Notes: generated from the sequence alone by a model not told the origin. Positions 20,989 through 30,474 are shown, counted from the first letter of the stretch. The stretch is 64,000 nt of DNA from an uncultured Roseateles sp. (GCF_913777145.1 NZ_CAJYPS010000014.1:399357-463356); one strand, 5' to 3'. A program made the numbers and translations.

Positions 20989-22146
20989 GTGAGCGAGCAA
21001 ATCTCTACCGACCCGTCGACGGGCGCCGACGCCGGCGCGACGCCGGCCCCCACCGCAGTCGCGGCCTCGGCCGCCCCCGCCATGCCCGCCTGGATGCCCT
21101 GGCTGCTGGCCCTGAGCACCGCCGCCGCCGCGGTGGGCGTGGCGCTGGCCTGGCAGAGCCTGTCGCGCCAGCAGTCGCTGGAGCAGGAACTGGTGCGACG
21201 CCAGGAGGCCAGCCAGGCCCAGGCCACCGAGGCGCGGTTGGCGGCCAAACAGTCGGCCGAGCTGGTGCGCGACACCGCTGCCAAGGTGTCGCTGCTGGAC
21301 GCCCGCGTGGCCGAGGTGGCCTTGCAGCGCGGTCAGCTGGAAGACCTGATCCAGTCCATGTCGCGCTCGCGGGACGAGAACGTGGTGGGCGACATCGAGG
21401 CCGCGCTGCGGGTCGCGATGCAGCAGAGCCAGATCACCGGCAGCGCCGAGCCGCTGGTGGCGGCGCTCAAGCAGTCCGACGAGCGCCTGCTGCGCTACAA
21501 GCAGCCGCGCCTGGAGGGTGTGCGCCGCGCGGTGGCCCGCGACCTGGACCGCGTGAAGGCGATCAGCGTGGTCGATGTGTCCAGCCTCACGATCAAGCTC
21601 GACGAGGCCGTGCGCATTGCCGACGAGCTGCCGCTGGCCGCCAGCCCCGATGTGGCGGTGCGCCCGCGTGACGAGCGTGCGGCCGACGCGGCCCGTGAGC
21701 GCGAGCGCGCCGCCCGCCTGCAGCGCGAGGCCGCCGCGGCCGCCGCCGACGGCAAGCTGGCGCTGTGGTGGTGGCAGGCCAGCCAGCAGCTGTCCGACTG
21801 GACCCGCATCGTTTGGGGCGAGGCCCGTGGCCTGCTGCGCGTGACCCGCATCGATCACCCCGAGGCCGCGCTGATCGCGCCGGACCAGAGCTTCTTCCTG
21901 CGCGAGAACCTCAAGCTGCGCCTGCTCAACGCGCGCCTGGCGCTGCTGAGCCGGCAGTTCGACACCGCGCAGGCCGACCTGCGCGAGGGTCAGGACATGC
22001 TGGCGCATTACTTCGACGTGCGTTCCCGCAAGGTCGTCGGCATCACCGAGCTGCTGCGCCAGGTGGCGGGCCAGGCCCGCCAGGTGGCCGTGCCGCGCCC
22101 GGACGACACGCTGGCCGCGCTCGCCGCGGCGGCGGCCGGACGCTGA
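20989..22146 (+). CDS. hemX: HemX, membrane protein of the heme operon
   Basis: 385 aa from GTG 20989. An Ala/Pro-rich cytoplasmic N-tail precedes a single membrane helix (about residues 35-57). A long periplasmic coiled-coil region (about 60-115) and the HemX domain follow (VSSLTIKLDEAVRIADELPL, WWWQASQQLSDWTRIVWGEAR). Despite the frequent name uroporphyrin-III methyltransferase, this type lacks the SAM-methylase fold. Its role in heme synthesis is not settled. It lies between hemD and hemY. Confidence 0.88.
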   Translation: MSEQISTDPSTGADAGATPAPTAVAASAAPAMPAWMPWLLALSTAAAAVGVALAWQSLSRQQSLEQELVRRQEASQAQATEARLAAKQSAELVRDTAAKVSLLDARVAEVALQRGQLEDLIQSMSRSRDENVVGDIEAALRVAMQQSQITGSAEPLVAALKQSDERLLRYKQPRLEGVRRAVARDLDRVKAISVVDVSSLTIKLDEAVRIADELPLAASPDVAVRPRDERAADAARERERAARLQREAAAAAADGKLALWWWQASQQLSDWTRIVWGEARGLLRVTRIDHPEAALIAPDQSFFLRENLKLRLLNARLALLSRQFDTAQADLREGQDMLAHYFDVRSRKVVGITELLRQVAGQARQVAVPRPDDTLAALAAAAAGR

Positions 22147-22156
22147 GGGGCCGCGC

Positions 22157-23407
22157 ATGCGTCTGGTGATCTGGTTGGTGCTGTTGTTCGCGGTCGCTGT
22201 GGTGGCTGCGCTGACGCTGGGCAGCAATGACGGCCTGGCAAGTTTCTACTGGGGCGGCTGGCGGCTGGATGTGTCGCTCAACCTCTTCCTGCTGCTGCTG
22301 CTGGGCAGCTGCTTCGCGCTGGTCACGGCCATCCAGGCCGTGGAGTCGCTGACCAGCCTGCCGCGCCGCGCGCGCGAGTGGCGCCTGTCGCAGCGCGAGC
22401 GCGCCGCCCAGCTGGCGCTGCGCGAGGCGCTGGCCGAGCTGTTCGGTGCGCGCTTCAGTCGCGCACAGAAGGCGGCCCAGCGGGCGCTGAACATCCAGTC
22501 CGGCTCGCCGGAGCTGGCGCAGGACCAGGCCTTCCTGGCGCTGGCCCACCTGCTCACCGCGGCCAGTGCCCACCGCCTGCAGGACCGCCGCCACCGCGAC
22601 GAGCAGCTGGCGCGCGCGCTGGAGCTGGCCCGCCGCAGCGGCAGCGCGGCGCGCGCCCACGAGGACGGCGCCAAGCTGCTGGCCGCCGAGTGGGCACTGG
22701 ACGATCGCGACGCCACGCGGGCGCTGGCCGTGCTGGGCGAGCTGCCGCCGGGTGTCGCGCGCCGCACTCAGGCGCTGCGCTTGCGTCTGCAGGCGACCCG
22801 GCTGGCCCGTCAGCCGCTGGACGCGCTGCGCACCGCGCGCCTGCTGGCCAAGCACCAGGGCTTTTCCAAGGTGGCGGCCCAGGGCCTGTTGCGCTCGCTG
22901 GCCTTCGAGGCGCTGGACGGCGCCCGCGACGTTGATCAATTGCGCACCGTCTGGCAGCAGCTGGACCCGGCCGACCGGCGCGATCCGCTGGTGGCCGCCC
23001 GTGCCGCGCACTGCGCGGCCCAGCTGGGCGCGCCCGACGATGGGCGCGGCTGGCTGCGCCCCTTCTTCGACGACCTGGGCGATCTGCAGTCCGACGAGCG
23101 TGCGGAACTGGCACTGGCCCTGGTGCCGGTGCTGGCCGGCATGGGGCCGGACTGGCTGCAGCGCCTGGAGGCTGCGCAGCAGCGCTTCCCGCGCGAGCGC
23201 CTGCTGGCCTATGCGCTGGGCCACGCGCTGGCCGAGCGCCAGCTGTGGGGCAAGGCCCGCCTGATGCTGGAAGCGGTGGCGGACGACCATGCGATGCCGG
23301 CCGCGGCGCGCCGCCGCAGCTGGATCGCGCTGGCCCGCCTGGCCGAGCAGGATGGCGACGACGCCCGCCGTGCGCGCTGCTTCGAGGCCGCGGCCAGCCT
23401 GAGCTGA
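22157..23407 (+). CDS. hemY: HemY, TPR membrane protein of the heme operon
   Basis: 416 aa. Two N-terminal membrane helices (residues about 3-20 and 40-62) carry the HemY_N pattern YWGGWRLDVSLNLFL. Tetratricopeptide-type helical repeats follow to the end. This is the proteobacterial HemY of the hemCDXY operon. It is unrelated to the Bacillus protoporphyrinogen oxidase of the same name. It starts 10 bp after hemX. Confidence 0.92.
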   Translation: MRLVIWLVLLFAVAVVAALTLGSNDGLASFYWGGWRLDVSLNLFLLLLLGSCFALVTAIQAVESLTSLPRRAREWRLSQRERAAQLALREALAELFGARFSRAQKAAQRALNIQSGSPELAQDQAFLALAHLLTAASAHRLQDRRHRDEQLARALELARRSGSAARAHEDGAKLLAAEWALDDRDATRALAVLGELPPGVARRTQALRLRLQATRLARQPLDALRTARLLAKHQGFSKVAAQGLLRSLAFEALDGARDVDQLRTVWQQLDPADRRDPLVAARAAHCAAQLGAPDDGRGWLRPFFDDLGDLQSDERAELALALVPVLAGMGPDWLQRLEAAQQRFPRERLLAYALGHALAERQLWGKARLMLEAVADDHAMPAAARRRSWIALARLAEQDGDDARRARCFEAAASLS

Positions 23408-23438
23408 TTCGGGTTGACCATTAAAAAAACGCCAAAAC

Positions 23439-23468
23439 TTGCGTGAGGCCCGAAAAACTGGTTATACT
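23439..23468 (+). promoter_or_regulatory. Sigma-70 promoter for the tRNA-Arg pair
   Basis: The -35 TTGCGT (23439-23444) and -10 TATACT (23463-23468) are separated by 18 bp. The predicted start is about 5 nt before the first tRNA. The region is notably A+T-rich against its surroundings. Confidence 0.65.
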
Positions 23469-23479
23469 GCAAGGCTTCA

Positions 23480-23556
23480 GCGGCTGTAGCTCAGTTGGAT
23501 AGAGTACTTGGCTACGAACCAAGGGGTCGTGGGTTCGAATCCTGCCAGCCGCACCA
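23480..23556 (+). tRNA. tRNA-Arg (anticodon ACG), copy 1
   Basis: 77 nt including an encoded CCA. The acceptor stem is GCGGCTG/CAGCCGC, the T-loop GGTTCGAATCC is present, and the anticodon stem CTTGG/CCAAG encloses CTACGAA. The anticodon ACG is at 23514-23516 and is normally edited to ICG to read CGU, CGC and CGA. Confidence 0.98.
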
Positions 23557-23640
23557 GAAAATCAGAGAAAAACAAAAACCAAGCGTTAAAAGCTTGTTGC
23601 CCACCACGACGGGCGGCGAGTTTCAAAAATCAGATCAAGA

Positions 23641-23717
23641 GCGGCTGTAGCTCAGTTGGATAGAGTACTTGGCTACGAACCAAGGGGTCGTGGGTTCGAA
23701 TCCTGCCAGCCGCACCA
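23641..23717 (+). tRNA. tRNA-Arg (anticodon ACG), copy 2
   Basis: Identical over all 77 nt to the copy at 23480. The 84-bp spacer is A+T-rich and holds a small hairpin (caagc/gcttg). Both copies probably come from one transcript, which ends at the strong terminator just downstream. Confidence 0.98.
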
Positions 23718-23721
23718 AATC

Positions 23722-23754
23722 AAAACCGCCAGCAATACGCTGGCGGTTTTTTTT
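23722..23754 (+). terminator. Strong Rho-independent terminator after the tRNA pair
   Basis: A 12-bp stem AAAACCGCCAGC/GCTGGCGGTTTT with loop AATAC is followed by eight T in total (23747-23754). The A-run on the other side makes it potentially bidirectional for the convergent LysR gene. Confidence 0.93.
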
Positions 23755-23834
23755 CGTGCCTGCGAAATCGGTGGCGGCGGGCACAAAAAAGCGCGGCAGC
23801 CGCCGCGCTGGTCTGGTCATGAGCACCGGGCTGT

Positions 23835-24881
23835 CTAGCCCACGGTGACAGGTCTTGCGTCCGGTCCAGGGCTGGGCGCTGCCTCCGTCAGCGTGGCGGC
23901 CTGGGCGCGGGCAGCGGCCTGCACCACCTGCTCGGCCGCGCGGCTGGCCCCGCATTGAGCCTCCAGCTGACGCTGCCACTGGCTGTGGCGCTCGAACAGT
24001 TCGGCCACCCAATCCACGAACACACGCAGCTTGGTGCCGAGGTGGCGATTGGGCGGGTAGACCACGTAGATGGGCAGCGGGTCGGTCTCCCAGTCGCACA
24101 GGAAGGACTGCAGCTCGCCGCTGTCCACCAGGGGCTTCAGCGAGAAGTAGGGCGCCTGGATGACCCCCAGGCCGGTGAGACCGGCCGTGATGAAGGCGTT
24201 GCTGTCGTTCACCGAGATCTGGTAGCGGCCATAGATCTCGTAGCGCTGGCCGTTCTTGCTGAAGTCGAAGGGGTAGTGCTTGCCGGTGCGGGCGGAGAAG
24301 TAGCTCACCACGCGGTGGTTGTCGGATTCCAGGTCCAGCGGATGCTGCGGCACGCCGTGGCGGCGCAGATAGTCGGGCGAGGCCGCACAACCGAAGCTCA
24401 GCGAGCCCACGCGGCGGGCGACCAGGGACTGGTCGGTGATCTCTCCGCCCCGCACCACGCAGTCCACGTTGTCGCTGATCAGGTCCACCGGGCGGTCTGA
24501 CACGCCCAGGTCGATCTGGATGTCCGGGTGGCGCGCATAGAACTCCGGCAGCGCCGGGATCAGCAGCACGCGCGCGACCGATGACGCCACGTCCACGCGT
24601 ATGCGCCCGCGCGGCGCGGCGCGCGCGGTGGACACCGAGCCTTCCAGCTCCTCGATGTCGGACAGCAGGCGCACCACGCGCTCGTAGTAGGCCGCGCCGT
24701 CCGGCGTCACGCTGACCCGCCTTGTCGTGCGGTTCAGCAGCTTGACCTTGAGGTGCTCTTCCAGCGACTGGATCAGTCGCGTCACCGCAGCCTTGGGCAG
24801 GTCCATGGATTCGGCGGCCTTGGTGAAGGTGCCGGTCTCGACCACGCGCGCGAAGGCCTGCATTGCGTTGAGCTTGTCCAT
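23835..24881 (-). CDS. LysR-family regulator, likely controls the RND efflux operon
   Basis: 348 aa. The winged HTH is at residues 1-60 (FTKAAESMDLPKAAVTRLIQ, LLNRTTRRVSVTPDG) and the LysR substrate-binding domain is at about 90-295. The family tail is extended by roughly 40 Ala-rich residues. The start MDKLNAMQAFARV at 24881 is typical. It is divergent from the hydrolase-like gene and the RND pump genes, with 171 bp between. This is the usual arrangement for a LysR activator or repressor of an efflux system. Confidence 0.9.
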   Translation of the reverse strand: MDKLNAMQAFARVVETGTFTKAAESMDLPKAAVTRLIQSLEEHLKVKLLNRTTRRVSVTPDGAAYYERVVRLLSDIEELEGSVSTARAAPRGRIRVDVASSVARVLLIPALPEFYARHPDIQIDLGVSDRPVDLISDNVDCVVRGGEITDQSLVARRVGSLSFGCAASPDYLRRHGVPQHPLDLESDNHRVVSYFSARTGKHYPFDFSKNGQRYEIYGRYQISVNDSNAFITAGLTGLGVIQAPYFSLKPLVDSGELQSFLCDWETDPLPIYVVYPPNRHLGTKLRVFVDWVAELFERHSQWQRQLEAQCGASRAAEQVVQAAARAQAATLTEAAPSPGPDARPVTVG

Positions 24882-24933
24882 GGCTGACTCCTGTTGCTGC
24901 TGGTGCGTCGGGACCACATGCTGCCACCGCCAT

Positions 24934-24951
24934 TGTTTCGCCCCGGAAACA
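24934..24951. promoter_or_regulatory. Candidate LysR operator
   Basis: TGTTTC-N6-GAAACA is a perfect 6-bp inverted repeat lying in the LysR/RND intergenic region, 53 bp upstream of the LysR start. Interrupted A/T-flanked palindromes are typical LysR targets. Confidence 0.45.
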
Positions 24952-25052
24952 TAGCTGCGCGCCGGCCGCTGTTTATCTACGCGCGCCGTGTCCCTAAATT
25001 TCGCTGCATTGCAACATAGCCGCCTGCACCGTGTGTCAGCAGGCTTTTCACG

Positions 25053-25913
25053 ATGGATGCCTTGCCGCTCACGTCCTGCCGCGACGAGACGCTGCCGCTG
25101 CCCGGTGGTGCGTCGCTGCCGGTGCGCATCTACCAGGGCGCGACCCGGCACGAGGCCGCCCCGCTGGTGCTGCACCTGCATGCCGGCTCCTTCACCCGCG
25201 GCGAGCTGGGCAGCGGTGAGCAGGTCGCGCGCCTGCTCGCCGAAGCGGGTGCGGTCGTGGTGGATGCCGACTACCCCAAGGGCCCGGGCCACCTGTTCCC
25301 GGCCGCGCTGAAGGCGCTGGATGCGCTGCTGGCCAGCCTCTATCAGCGCCGCAGCCGTCTCGCCAGCCGCCACAGCCCGGTGCTGGTGGCGGGCGAAGAG
25401 GCGGGTGGCAACCTCGCCGCCGCGCTGGCGCTGATGGCGCGCGATCAGGGCCATGGGCAGCTGGCGGGCCAGATCCTGATCGGCCCCATGCTCAACCCCT
25501 GCCTGGCCACCGCCTCGCTGCGCGACGCCGAGACCGCCGATGCGTCCTGCCGCTGGGCCCAGGGCTGGCGCGCCTACCTGGGTGAGTGCGAGGGGGGCGA
25601 TCACCCCTACGCGGCGCCGGCCTGTGCCAGTCGCCTGTCGGGCGTGGCGCCGGCGCTGGTGATCAGCACCGAGGACGACCCCATGCGCGATGAATCCCTG
25701 GCCTATGCGCGGGCGCTGAAGCGCGCCGGCGTCGCGGTGGAGCAGGCGCTGCTGCCCGGCCCCAGCGGCTGGCCCGAGGTGCTGATGAAGCCGCTGGCCG
25801 CGTCCGCGCTGCTGCTGCCACCACCCGCCTGGGTGCCGGCGCTGCGCCAGCGCCTGGCCGAGTTCCTGTCCCGTTTCCTGCCCGCTGCCGGCCCGCGCTG
25901 GCAGCCGGCCTGA
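25053..25913 (+). CDS. Alpha/beta-hydrolase-fold protein lacking the catalytic nucleophile
   Basis: 286 aa, hormone-sensitive-lipase-like fold. The oxyanion segment is HLHAGSF (residues 41-47) instead of the usual HGGG. The nucleophile elbow reads GEEAGGN (114-120), so Glu116 replaces the Ser of GDSAGG. The acid motif EDDPMRDE is kept near residue 209. The usual His region reads LLPGPSGWPE with no His. It is therefore probably not an esterase. It may bind a small molecule or serve another role for the pump. It is first gene of the operon, 25 bp before the adaptor gene. Confidence 0.8.
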   Translation: MDALPLTSCRDETLPLPGGASLPVRIYQGATRHEAAPLVLHLHAGSFTRGELGSGEQVARLLAEAGAVVVDADYPKGPGHLFPAALKALDALLASLYQRRSRLASRHSPVLVAGEEAGGNLAAALALMARDQGHGQLAGQILIGPMLNPCLATASLRDAETADASCRWAQGWRAYLGECEGGDHPYAAPACASRLSGVAPALVISTEDDPMRDESLAYARALKRAGVAVEQALLPGPSGWPEVLMKPLAASALLLPPPAWVPALRQRLAEFLSRFLPAAGPRWQPA

Positions 25914-25938
25914 GTTGAGTTCCCGAGGAGTAACGACT

Positions 25939-27183
25939 ATGAGCATGCAATCCCAAACCCCGGCCGCCTCTGCGGCCCGCAGCCAACGCCGCCTGGCGCT
26001 GGCCGCCACCTCCCTGACCGCGGTGGCCGCGGTGGCCGCCGTGCTGGGCCTGAGCCTGCACAGCGCCCAGGTGCAGGCCGACGCGCCCGCCGCGGCGCCG
26101 GCCGCCATTCCGGTGTCGGTGGCCGCGGTGGTCAGCCAGCCCGTGGCCGCCTGGAACGAGTTCTCCGGCCGCCTGGAGGCGGTGGACCGCGTGGACGTGC
26201 GCTCGCGCGTGGCCGGCGCGGTGCAGGCCGTGCATTTCCGCGAGGGCGCGCTGGTCAAGGCCGGCGAGCTGCTGGTGACGATAGACCCGGCGCCCTACCA
26301 GGCCGAGGTGGACCGTGCCGACGCGCAGGTCGTGGCAGCCCAGGCGCGCGTGAGCTACACCAAGAGCGAGCTGGAGCGCTCCACCCGCCTGTGGGGCGAG
26401 CGCGCGATCGCGCAGCGCGAGCTGGACGAGCGCAGCAACGCGGCCCGCGAGGCTGAGGCCAATCTGCGTGCGGCGCAGGCGGCGCTGCAGTCCGCCAAGT
26501 TGAACCTCTCCTACACCCAGGTGCGCGCGCCGGTGGCCGGCCGCGTCGGCAAGCTGGAGGTCACGCCGGGCAATCTGGTGGCCGCCGGCCCCGGCGCGCC
26601 GGTGCTGACCACGCTGGTGTCGGTCAGCCCTATCTACGCGAGCTTCGATGCCGACGAGGGCACGGTGACGCGGGCGCTGGCCGAACTGCCGGCGCGCCAG
26701 CAGATCGAACGCATCCCGGTGCAGATCGGCACGGGCGTCAGCGGCGACACGCCTTTTGGCGGCCGCCTGCAGCTGGTGGACAACCAGGTGGACGCCAAGA
26801 GCGGCACGGTGCGCGTGCGCGCGGTGCTGGACAACAAGGACGGTGCGCTGATGCCGGGCCAGTTCGTGCGCGTGCGCATGGGCCAGTCGCAGCAGCGCGA
26901 GGCCGTGTTGATTAATGAGCGCGCGGTCGGCACCGACCAGAACAAGCGCTTCGTGATGGTGGTGGGCGCGGACAACAAGCTCAGCTACCGCGAGGTGCAG
27001 CTGGGCGCCAGCGTGGAGGGCCTGCGCATCGTGACCGAGGGCCTCAAGCCCAAGGAGCGCATCGTCGTCAACGGCCTGCAGCGCGTGCGCCCCGGCGCCC
27101 TGGTGCAGCCGCAGCTCGTGCCCATGACCGCCAAGTCCGAACTCCAGGCCAAGACCGGCCCGGCCAAGGCCGACAAGTCCTGA
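25939..27183 (+). CDS. RND efflux periplasmic adaptor (membrane fusion protein)
   Basis: 414 aa. It has an N-terminal signal or anchor (about residues 15-38), an Ala-rich linker, then the MFP core. The beta-barrel/lipoyl halves are RVDVRSRVAGAVQAVHF and LSYTQVRAPVAGRVGKLEVTPGNLV, around a coiled-coil hairpin (about 115-170). It links the inner-membrane pump to the outer-membrane channel. The start ATG 25939 has GAGGAG 8 nt upstream; an upstream in-frame GTG/TTG extension is unlikely. The MexE/AdeA-type subgroup is inferred. Confidence 0.93.
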   Translation: MSMQSQTPAASAARSQRRLALAATSLTAVAAVAAVLGLSLHSAQVQADAPAAAPAAIPVSVAAVVSQPVAAWNEFSGRLEAVDRVDVRSRVAGAVQAVHFREGALVKAGELLVTIDPAPYQAEVDRADAQVVAAQARVSYTKSELERSTRLWGERAIAQRELDERSNAAREAEANLRAAQAALQSAKLNLSYTQVRAPVAGRVGKLEVTPGNLVAAGPGAPVLTTLVSVSPIYASFDADEGTVTRALAELPARQQIERIPVQIGTGVSGDTPFGGRLQLVDNQVDAKSGTVRVRAVLDNKDGALMPGQFVRVRMGQSQQREAVLINERAVGTDQNKRFVMVVGADNKLSYREVQLGASVEGLRIVTEGLKPKERIVVNGLQRVRPGALVQPQLVPMTAKSELQAKTGPAKADKS

Positions 27184-27204
27184 TCTCCGACCCGGAGACT
27201 TCCC

Positions 27205-30200
27205 ATGAATCTATCCAAGTTCTTCGTCGACCGGCCCATCTTCGCGGGGGTGCTGTCGGTCCTGATCTTCGTTGCGGGCCTGCTGGCGCTGCGCGTGCTG
27301 CCGATCTCGGAATACCCCGAGGTCGTGCCGCCGCAGGTGGTGGTGCGCGCCAACTATCCCGGTGCCAACCCCAAGGTGATTGCCGAGGCGGTGGCCACAC
27401 CGCTGGAGGAGGCCATCAACGGCGTGGAAGGCATGCTCTACATGGGCAGCCAGGCCACCACCGACGGCCTGATGACGCTGACCGTCACCTTCAAGCTGGG
27501 CACCGACCCGGACAAGGCCCAGCAGCTGGTGCAGAACCGCGTGTCGCAGGCCGAGCCGCGCCTGCCCGAGGAGGTGCGTCGCCTGGGCCTGACCACGGTC
27601 AAGAGCAGCCCCGACCTGACCATGGTCGTGCACCTGCTGTCGCCCAACGACCGCTACGACATGACCTATCTGCGCAACTACGCGGTGCTCAACGTCAAGG
27701 ACCGCCTCGCGCGCATCCCGGGCGTGGGCGACGTGCAGCTGTTCGGCTCGGGCGACTACTCCATGCGCATCTGGCTGGACCCGCAGAAGGTGGCCGAGCA
27801 TGGGCTGTCCGCCAATGACGTGGTGCAGGCCATCCGCGAGCAGAACGTGCAGGCGGCGGCCGGCGTGGTCGGCGCATCGCCCGGGCTGACCGGCATCGAC
27901 CTGCAACTGCCCATCAACGCCCAGGGCCGGCTGCAGAGCGAGGAAGAGTTCGGCGACATCGTCGTGAAGACCGGCGCCAACGGCCAGGTCACGCGCCTGC
28001 GCGAGCTGGGCCGCATCGAGCTGGGCGCCTCGCAGTACGCGCTGCGCTCGCTGCTGGACAACAAGTCCGCGGTCGCCATCCCCATCTTCCAGGCGCCCGG
28101 CTCCAACGCCATCGACATCTCCAACAACGTGCGCGCCACGATGGCGGAGCTGAAGAAGGTCATGCCCGAGGGCGTGAGCTACGAGATCGTCTACGACCCC
28201 ACGCAGTTCGTGCGTGCGTCCATCGAGTCGGTGGTGCACACGCTGCTGGAGGCCGTGGCGCTGGTGGTGCTGGTCGTCATCCTGTTCCTGCAGACCTGGC
28301 GCGCGTCCATCATCCCGCTGCTGGCCGTGCCGGTGTCCATCATCGGCACCTTCGGCGTGATGCACCTGTTCGGCTTCTCCATCAACGCGCTGTCGCTGTT
28401 CGGCCTGGTGCTGGCCATCGGCATCGTGGTGGACGACGCCATCGTGGTGGTCGAGAACGTCGAGCGCAACATCGAGGCCGGGCTGAATCCGCGTGAGGCC
28501 ACCTACCGCGCGATGCGCGAGGTGAGCGGCCCCATCATCGCGATCGCGCTGGTGCTGATCGCGGTGTTCGTGCCGCTGGCCTTCATCAGCGGCCTGACCG
28601 GCCAGTTCTACCGCCAGTTCGCGCTGACGATTGCGATCTCCACGGTGATCTCGGCGGTCAACTCGCTGACCCTGTCGCCCGCGCTGGCCGCGCTGCTGCT
28701 CAAGGGCCATGACGCGCCCAAGGACGGCCTGACCCGCGCGATGGATGCGGTGCTGGGGCGCTTCTTCGCCGGCTTCAACCGCCTGTTCAACCGCGGCGCC
28801 AAGGCCTACAGCGGTGGCGTCAAGCACGCAATCTCGCGCAAGCTGGTGATGCTGCTGGTCTATGGCGGCCTGGTCGCGCTGACCGCCGGCCTGTTCAAGG
28901 CCGTGCCCAGCGGCTTCGTGCCCGGCCAGGACAAGCAGTACCTGATCGGTTTTGCCCAGCTGCCCGACGGTGCCACGCTGGACCGCACGGAGGACGTGAT
29001 CCGCCGCATGAGCGATATCACGCTCAAGACGCCGGGCGTGACCCATGCGGTCTCCTTCCCCGGCCTGTCCATCAACGGCTTCACCAACAGCTCCAACTCC
29101 GGCATCGTGTTCGCGACGCTGGACGACTTCGACAAGCGCACCGGCAAGGGCCTGTCGGCCGGCGAGATCGCGGCCAAGCTCAACCAGCAGTACGGCGCGA
29201 TCGAGGACGCCTTCGTCGTGATGTTCCCGCCCCCGCCGGTGCAGGGCCTGGGCACGACCGGCGGCTTCAAGCTGCAGCTGGAAGACCGGGGTGGCCTGGG
29301 CTACGAGGCGCTGGACCAGGCGGTGAAGGCCTTCATGGCCAAGGCGTCCAAGGCGCCCGAGCTGGCCGGTCTGTTCACCAGCTACCAGGTGAATGTGCCG
29401 CAGCTGTTCGCCAACCTGGACCGCACCAAGGCGCGTCAGCTGGGCGTGGCGGTGACCGATGTGTTCGACACCATGCAGGTCTACCTCGGCAGCCTGTACG
29501 TGAACGACTTCAACAAGTTCGGCCGCACCTACACCGTGCGGGTGCAGGCGGACGCGGCCTTCCGCGCCCGTGCCGAGGACATCGGCCAGCTCAAGGTGCG
29601 CTCCGCGTCCGGCGAGATGGTGCCGCTGTCCGCGCTGATGAAGATAGAGCCCAGCTTCGGCCCCGAGCGGGCGATGCGATACAACGGCTTCCTGTCCGCC
29701 GACATCAACGGCGGCGCCGCGCCGGGCTTCTCGTCCGGCCAGGCGCAGGACGCGATCGCGCGCATCGCCGCCGAGACGCTGCCGCCCGGCATAGGCTATG
29801 AGTGGACCGAGCTGACCTACCAGGAGATCCTGGCCGGCAACTCCGCGATCTGGGTGTTCCCGCTGGCCATCCTGCTGGTCTTCCTGGTGCTGGCCGCGCA
29901 GTACGAGAGCCTGGCGCTGCCGGTGGCCATCATCCTGATCGTGCCCATGGGCCTGCTGGCCGCGATGACCGGTGTGTGGCTCAGCCACGGCGACAACAAC
30001 GTGTTCACGCAGATCGGCCTGATCGTGCTGGTGGGCCTGAGCGCCAAGAACGCCATCCTGATCGTGGAGTTCGCCCGCGAGCTGGAGTTCGCCGGACGCT
30101 CGCCGCTGCAGGCCGCGATCGAGGCCAGCCGCTTGCGGCTGCGCCCCATCCTGATGACCTCCATGGCCTTCGTGATGGGTGTGCTGCCGCTGGTGCTGGC

Positions 30201-30459
30201 GCATGGCGCCGGTGCCGAGATGCGCAATGCGATGGGCGTGGCGGTGTTCGCCGGGATGATTGGCGTGACGGCCTTCGGCCTGTTCCTCACGCCGGTGTTC
30301 TATGTGCTGATGCGCCGCCTGAGCGGCAACCGGCCGCTCAAGCTGCATGGCGAGGTGCCCCACCTGGAGCCCATCGCCCAGCCCGAGCAGGGCGCCGGCC
30401 ACGCGCTGGGCGCCGATGCGCGACCCCTGCCGTCCGCGCCGCGCCATGACCATGAATAA
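27205..30459 (+). CDS. RND multidrug efflux pump, HAE1 family
   Basis: 1084 aa, the full AcrB/MexF length, with 12 predicted membrane helices and two large periplasmic loops. The start is MNLSKFFVDRPIFAGVLSVL, typical of MexF-type pumps. Proton-relay acidic residues appear in GIVVDDAIVVVENVERN. The second-half signature GLSAKNAILIVEFA is present. It should export hydrophobic antibiotics, solvents or aromatic compounds by proton antiport. The C-terminus has a His/Pro-rich tail. It starts 21 bp after the adaptor gene. Confidence 0.96.
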   Translation: MNLSKFFVDRPIFAGVLSVLIFVAGLLALRVLPISEYPEVVPPQVVVRANYPGANPKVIAEAVATPLEEAINGVEGMLYMGSQATTDGLMTLTVTFKLGTDPDKAQQLVQNRVSQAEPRLPEEVRRLGLTTVKSSPDLTMVVHLLSPNDRYDMTYLRNYAVLNVKDRLARIPGVGDVQLFGSGDYSMRIWLDPQKVAEHGLSANDVVQAIREQNVQAAAGVVGASPGLTGIDLQLPINAQGRLQSEEEFGDIVVKTGANGQVTRLRELGRIELGASQYALRSLLDNKSAVAIPIFQAPGSNAIDISNNVRATMAELKKVMPEGVSYEIVYDPTQFVRASIESVVHTLLEAVALVVLVVILFLQTWRASIIPLLAVPVSIIGTFGVMHLFGFSINALSLFGLVLAIGIVVDDAIVVVENVERNIEAGLNPREATYRAMREVSGPIIAIALVLIAVFVPLAFISGLTGQFYRQFALTIAISTVISAVNSLTLSPALAALLLKGHDAPKDGLTRAMDAVLGRFFAGFNRLFNRGAKAYSGGVKHAISRKLVMLLVYGGLVALTAGLFKAVPSGFVPGQDKQYLIGFAQLPDGATLDRTEDVIRRMSDITLKTPGVTHAVSFPGLSINGFTNSSNSGIVFATLDDFDKRTGKGLSAGEIAAKLNQQYGAIEDAFVVMFPPPPVQGLGTTGGFKLQLEDRGGLGYEALDQAVKAFMAKASKAPELAGLFTSYQVNVPQLFANLDRTKARQLGVAVTDVFDTMQVYLGSLYVNDFNKFGRTYTVRVQADAAFRARAEDIGQLKVRSASGEMVPLSALMKIEPSFGPERAMRYNGFLSADINGGAAPGFSSGQAQDAIARIAAETLPPGIGYEWTELTYQEILAGNSAIWVFPLAILLVFLVLAAQYESLALPVAIILIVPMGLLAAMTGVWLSHGDNNVFTQIGLIVLVGLSAKNAILIVEFARELEFAGRSPLQAAIEASRLRLRPILMTSMAFVMGVLPLVLAHGAGAEMRNAMGVAVFAGMIGVTAFGLFLTPVFYVLMRRLSGNRPLKLHGEVPHLEPIAQPEQGAGHALGADARPLPSAPRHDHE

Positions 30460-30474
30460 CGAGGAATTGCAGTC

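Noticed and set aside
27211..30453. Very long open frame opposite the RND pump gene
   Set aside because: A shadow frame. Its translation is His/Gln/Arg/Gly-rich with no family motif, as is usual opposite G+C-rich coding sequence. The pump gene has all family signatures.
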